From assembly GCF_000421225.1 (NCBI RefSeq), contig NZ_ATWL01000004.1, positions 186,001 to 250,000 on the forward strand: 64,000 nt of DNA. Reading direction: 5' to 3'. The stretch comes from Ruania albidiflava DSM 18029. Its GTDB lineage: Bacteria; Actinomycetota; Actinomycetes; Actinomycetales; Beutenbergiaceae. The position numbers and the translations under genes were made by a program. Shown here piece by piece: positions 61,455 through 64,000 of this stretch (positions within the stretch are counted from its first letter, which is position 1; every line of letters begins with the position of its first letter). The notes below the pieces were generated by a model, which was not told the DNA's origin, did no database searches, and worked only from the letters and a program-made list of their open reading frames with translations.

Positions 61455-63692
61455 ATGGCCGACGACGTCACCGACCCCACCTCCGATGCACCAGCCGCAC
61501 CAGACACACCGGCACAGTCCGACGCGGAAGCCGCGGAAGCCGTGACTGACGACGACGCCGCGCCGGTGGCCGAAGGCACCGCTTCCGCGGAAGCACCGAC
61601 CGAGGCTGCTGCGGACGCGCCGACGGAACCGGCCGCTGAGGACTCGACCACCACCGCCGAAGTTCCCGCCAAGCCCGCCCCCACCAAGCCCGCCACCCCG
61701 GACTGGCCGATCGGACTGAAGGTGCTCGGCTACGGCGGCGACTACAACCCCGAGCAGTGGCCGATGGCCACCCGCCTGGAGGACATCGAGCTGATGCGCG
61801 AGGCGGGCGTGAACATCGTCAGCCTGGCGATCTTCGCCTGGGCCAGCATCGAACCTCGCGAAGGCAGGTACGAGTGGGCCTGGCTGGACAACATCATGGA
61901 CCGGCTCGCCGCCGCGGGCGTCAAGGTGGCCCTGGCCACCGCCACCGCCTCCCCGCCGCCGTGGCTGACCATGAAGCACCCGGAGATCCTGCCCCGGACC
62001 GCCGAGGGTGTGGTGCTCCACCAGGGCGGCCGGCAGTCCTATGCGCCGTCCTCCACCGTCTACCGCGACTACGCGGTGAAGATGGCCAAGGCGATGGCCG
62101 AGCGGTACGCCAAGCACCCGGCACTGGCCCTGTGGCACATCGACAACGAGGTCGGCTGTCACGTGCCGCACGACTTCTCCGAGTCGGCCGTGCGGGGCTT
62201 CCGCACCTGGCTGCGCCGCAAGTACCGCACCATCGAACGGCTGAACGAGGCTTGGGGCACCGCGTTCTGGTCCCAGCGCTACGGCGCGTTCAAGGACGTG
62301 CTGCCCCCGCTGGCCGCACCGACCTACGCCAACCCGAGCCAGCAGCTGGACTTCGCCCGGTACTCCTCGGACACCCTGCTGGAGTACTACCGCAAGCTGC
62401 GTGACGCCGTCCGCCCGATCACCCCGGACGTACCGGCCACCACCAACTTCATGGTCAGCCTGAACACCAAGTGGATGGACTACTTCCGCTGGGCGCAGGA
62501 GGTGGACGTGATCGCCACCGACCACTACACGATCGCTGCGGACCCAGAGCGGGAGATCGACCTGGCGCTGGCTGCGGACATGACCCGCGGCGTGGCGCAG
62601 GGCAAGCGCTGGATCCTGATGGAGCACTCCAGCGCCGCGGTGAACTGGCAGCCGCACAACCGGGCCAAGGGCCCCGGCGAGATGCTGCGCAACTCGTTGG
62701 CGCACGTGGCCCGCGGCGCCGATGCGGTGATGTTCTTCCAGTTCCGAGCCTCCAAGGCCGGTGCGGAGAAGTTCCACTCCGCCTTGGTGCCGCACGCCGG
62801 CCGGGACTCAGCCATCTGGCGGGAGTCGGTGCGCCTGGGCGACGTGCTCACCGCGCTCGCACCGGTGGCTGGCAGCACCGTGCGGGCCAAGGTGGCCCTG
62901 GTCTTCGACTACCAGGCCTGGTGGGCCACCGAGCTGGACTCCCACCCGAGCGAGGACGTCCGCTACGGCGACCGCATCCGGGCGCTGTACCGGGAGCTGT
63001 GGTACCGGGGTGTGGCCGTGGACGTGCTGCCCCCCACCGGCGACCTGTCCGGCTACGACCTGGTGCTGGTGCCTACGCTGTACCTGGTCACCGACGACGG
63101 CGCGGCCAACATCGCTGCCGCTGCGGAGAACGGCGCCACGGTCGCGATCACCTACTTCTCCGGCATCGTCGACGAGAACGACCAGATCCGCCTGGGCGGC
63201 TACCCGGGCGCCTTCCGGGACCTGCTTGGCGTGCGCACCGACGAGTTCTTCCCGCTGCTGGCCACCGAACAGGTCACCCTGGACGACGGCACCCGCGCCG
63301 ATGTGTGGACCGAGCGGATCGAGACGACCACGGCCGAGGTGGTGCGTACCTTCACCGACGGGCCGCTGCCCGGCGGACCGGCGATCACCCGCAACGCGGT
63401 CGGGCAGGGCGCCGCCTGGTACGTCGCCACCCGGCAGGACGAGGCCGGTACGGCGGCGCTGATGGACTCGCTGCTCGCCGAGTCCGGGGTGCAGCCCGAG
63501 GCGGACGTGCCGCGCGGGGTGGAGGCGGTGCGGCGCAGGAGCGAGGACGGCACCGGCTACCTGTTCCTGCTGAACCACACCGAGGAGCAGGCCCAGGTGC
63601 CCGCGAACGGCACCGACCTGGTCACCGGCGCTGCCGTGGACGGGTCGGTCACCCTGGCCGCGGGCGCGATCGCCGTGGTGCAGGAGCCCTGA
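61455..63692 (+). CDS. GH42 beta-galactosidase with acidic N-terminal extension
   Basis: A protein of 745 residues. The first about 85 residues are an Ala/Asp/Glu/Thr/Pro-rich disordered stretch not found in ordinary GH42 enzymes, which begin around the sequence GYGGDYNPEQWP. After it the family is clear: acid/base Glu232 in WHIDNEVG and nucleophile Glu390 in LMEHSSAAVNW, then the trimerisation and C-terminal domains. There is no signal peptide, so the enzyme is cytoplasmic and would cleave galactosides brought in by a transporter. The ATG at 61455 is supported by a leaderless-type promoter. Confidence 0.93.
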   Translation: MADDVTDPTSDAPAAPDTPAQSDAEAAEAVTDDDAAPVAEGTASAEAPTEAAADAPTEPAAEDSTTTAEVPAKPAPTKPATPDWPIGLKVLGYGGDYNPEQWPMATRLEDIELMREAGVNIVSLAIFAWASIEPREGRYEWAWLDNIMDRLAAAGVKVALATATASPPPWLTMKHPEILPRTAEGVVLHQGGRQSYAPSSTVYRDYAVKMAKAMAERYAKHPALALWHIDNEVGCHVPHDFSESAVRGFRTWLRRKYRTIERLNEAWGTAFWSQRYGAFKDVLPPLAAPTYANPSQQLDFARYSSDTLLEYYRKLRDAVRPITPDVPATTNFMVSLNTKWMDYFRWAQEVDVIATDHYTIAADPEREIDLALAADMTRGVAQGKRWILMEHSSAAVNWQPHNRAKGPGEMLRNSLAHVARGADAVMFFQFRASKAGAEKFHSALVPHAGRDSAIWRESVRLGDVLTALAPVAGSTVRAKVALVFDYQAWWATELDSHPSEDVRYGDRIRALYRELWYRGVAVDVLPPTGDLSGYDLVLVPTLYLVTDDGAANIAAAAENGATVAITYFSGIVDENDQIRLGGYPGAFRDLLGVRTDEFFPLLATEQVTLDDGTRADVWTERIETTTAEVVRTFTDGPLPGGPAITRNAVGQGAAWYVATRQDEAGTAALMDSLLAESGVQPEADVPRGVEAVRRRSEDGTGYLFLLNHTEEQAQVPANGTDLVTGAAVDGSVTLAAGAIAVVQEP

Positions 63693-63696
63693 GACA

Positions 63697-63749
63697 GAAG
63701 CTGCTCGTCGATCTGGTCACCCAGCGGGACCAGATCGACGAGCAACTTC
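63697..63749. repeat. Full copy of a dispersed hairpin repeat between convergent genes
   Basis: Arms at 63697-63718 and 63728-63749 match at 21 of 22 positions (GAAGCTGCTCG... against its complement) with a nine-base loop. It lies between the convergent GH42 and DUF6458 genes, so it can act as a bidirectional terminator. Its right arm is nearly identical to a stretch at 16717-16740, which makes it a repeat family. Confidence 0.7.
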
Positions 63750-63752
63750 GGT

Positions 63753-63989
63753 TCAGTAGCCGCGGTCGCGGGGGTCTCCGGTCTCCGGCGGCCGGTGCTG
63801 CACCGTGTTGATGTGGTGCGTGCGGGACCGCTGCGCGTTGATGACGAGCGCCAGGATGATCGCGAGCACGCCAGCGGCCATGCAGATGTAGCCGACCACG
63901 GTCAGGTCCACCACGTCCCAGCTGTCCTTGACCGCAAAGCTGAGGATCGCCCCGACGACGATCAGGAAGATTCCACCACCGACACCCAT
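63753..63989 (-). CDS. Small two-helix membrane protein, DUF6458-like
   Basis: A protein of 78 residues: MGVGGGIFLIVVGAILSFAV, a short loop, a second helix MAAGVLAIILALVI and a cytoplasmic tail rich in Arg, His and Pro. This pattern, with a short glycine-rich start and two helices, fits the small actinobacterial DUF6458-type proteins of unknown role. ATG 63989 lies near the right edge; its promoter is outside the window. Confidence 0.7.
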   Translation of the reverse strand: MGVGGGIFLIVVGAILSFAVKDSWDVVDLTVVGYICMAAGVLAIILALVINAQRSRTHHINTVQHRPPETGDPRDRGY

Positions 63990-64000
63990 CGCGACGACCG

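Overview
The window is very GC-rich (about 70% by eye), densely coded DNA. GTG and TTG starts, ATGA/TGATG stop-start overlaps, likely leaderless promoters, DtxR/IdeR-type iron boxes and a corynebacterial-style htaA-hmuTUV haem locus all point to an actinobacterium. My guess is an environmental Micrococcales of the Ruania/Beutenbergia/Georgenia kind; that is inference, since no rRNA or other taxonomic marker is present. I see no insertion sequence, prophage, CRISPR array, tRNA or rRNA. The first gene is cut by the left edge of the window.

Layout. 1-6846: a truncated serine hydrolase; a membrane TrkA-N/RyR protein; an alpha/beta hydrolase plus two sugar-type ABC permeases; and the divergent TetR gene that probably controls them through two matching operators. 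6843-8473: two related small membrane proteins. 8633-11545: a large FAD/FeS D-lactate-dehydrogenase-type enzyme. 11625-16072: a complete branched-chain amino-acid-type ABC importer (livK-livH-livMG fusion-livF). 16220-25313: housekeeping genes (Nudix, protein-isoaspartate methyltransferase, SprT-like, exported intradiol dioxygenase, CNNM/CBS protein, HrpA). 25494-28458: a membrane protein/histidine kinase/response regulator operon. 28631-33685: DUF4127, a DnaJ-NERD fusion, a lipase-maturation-factor-like protein and a TIM-barrel epimerase-like protein.

33777-39266: an iron-regulated haem uptake locus. It holds tandem iron boxes, a three-domain HtaA with a LAATG sortase-type tail (interrupted in this sequence by one extra base at 34116-34119), HmuT, HmuU and HmuV. 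A decayed PNPOx-like gene overlaps its end. 39682-44582: a 3-hydroxyisobutyryl-CoA hydrolase, then an S-box (SAM-I) riboswitch followed by metF-metE. 44733-53606: a luciferase-like monooxygenase, a large TM0106-type nuclease-helicase, a membrane-anchored HNH nuclease, a structured 500-base gene-free stretch, a ferritin-like/VIT1 iron exporter, a zinc-ribbon protein and an App1-type phosphatase. 53854-55736: a second two-component system. 55941-63692: a glycan-use region (MFS transporter, GH2 enzyme and DUF2804 protein in one overlapping operon, then a CDF metal transporter and a GH42 beta-galactosidase with an unusual acidic N-terminal extension).

The strongest things to follow up are the htaA frameshift, the paired TetR operators exactly 20 bp apart, a dispersed hairpin repeat present whole at 63697 and as one arm at 16717, the structured region 50327-50831, and the long overlap between the HNH nuclease and the TM0106 helicase. 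Intergenic regions also carry several different long inverted repeats, mostly at gene ends.
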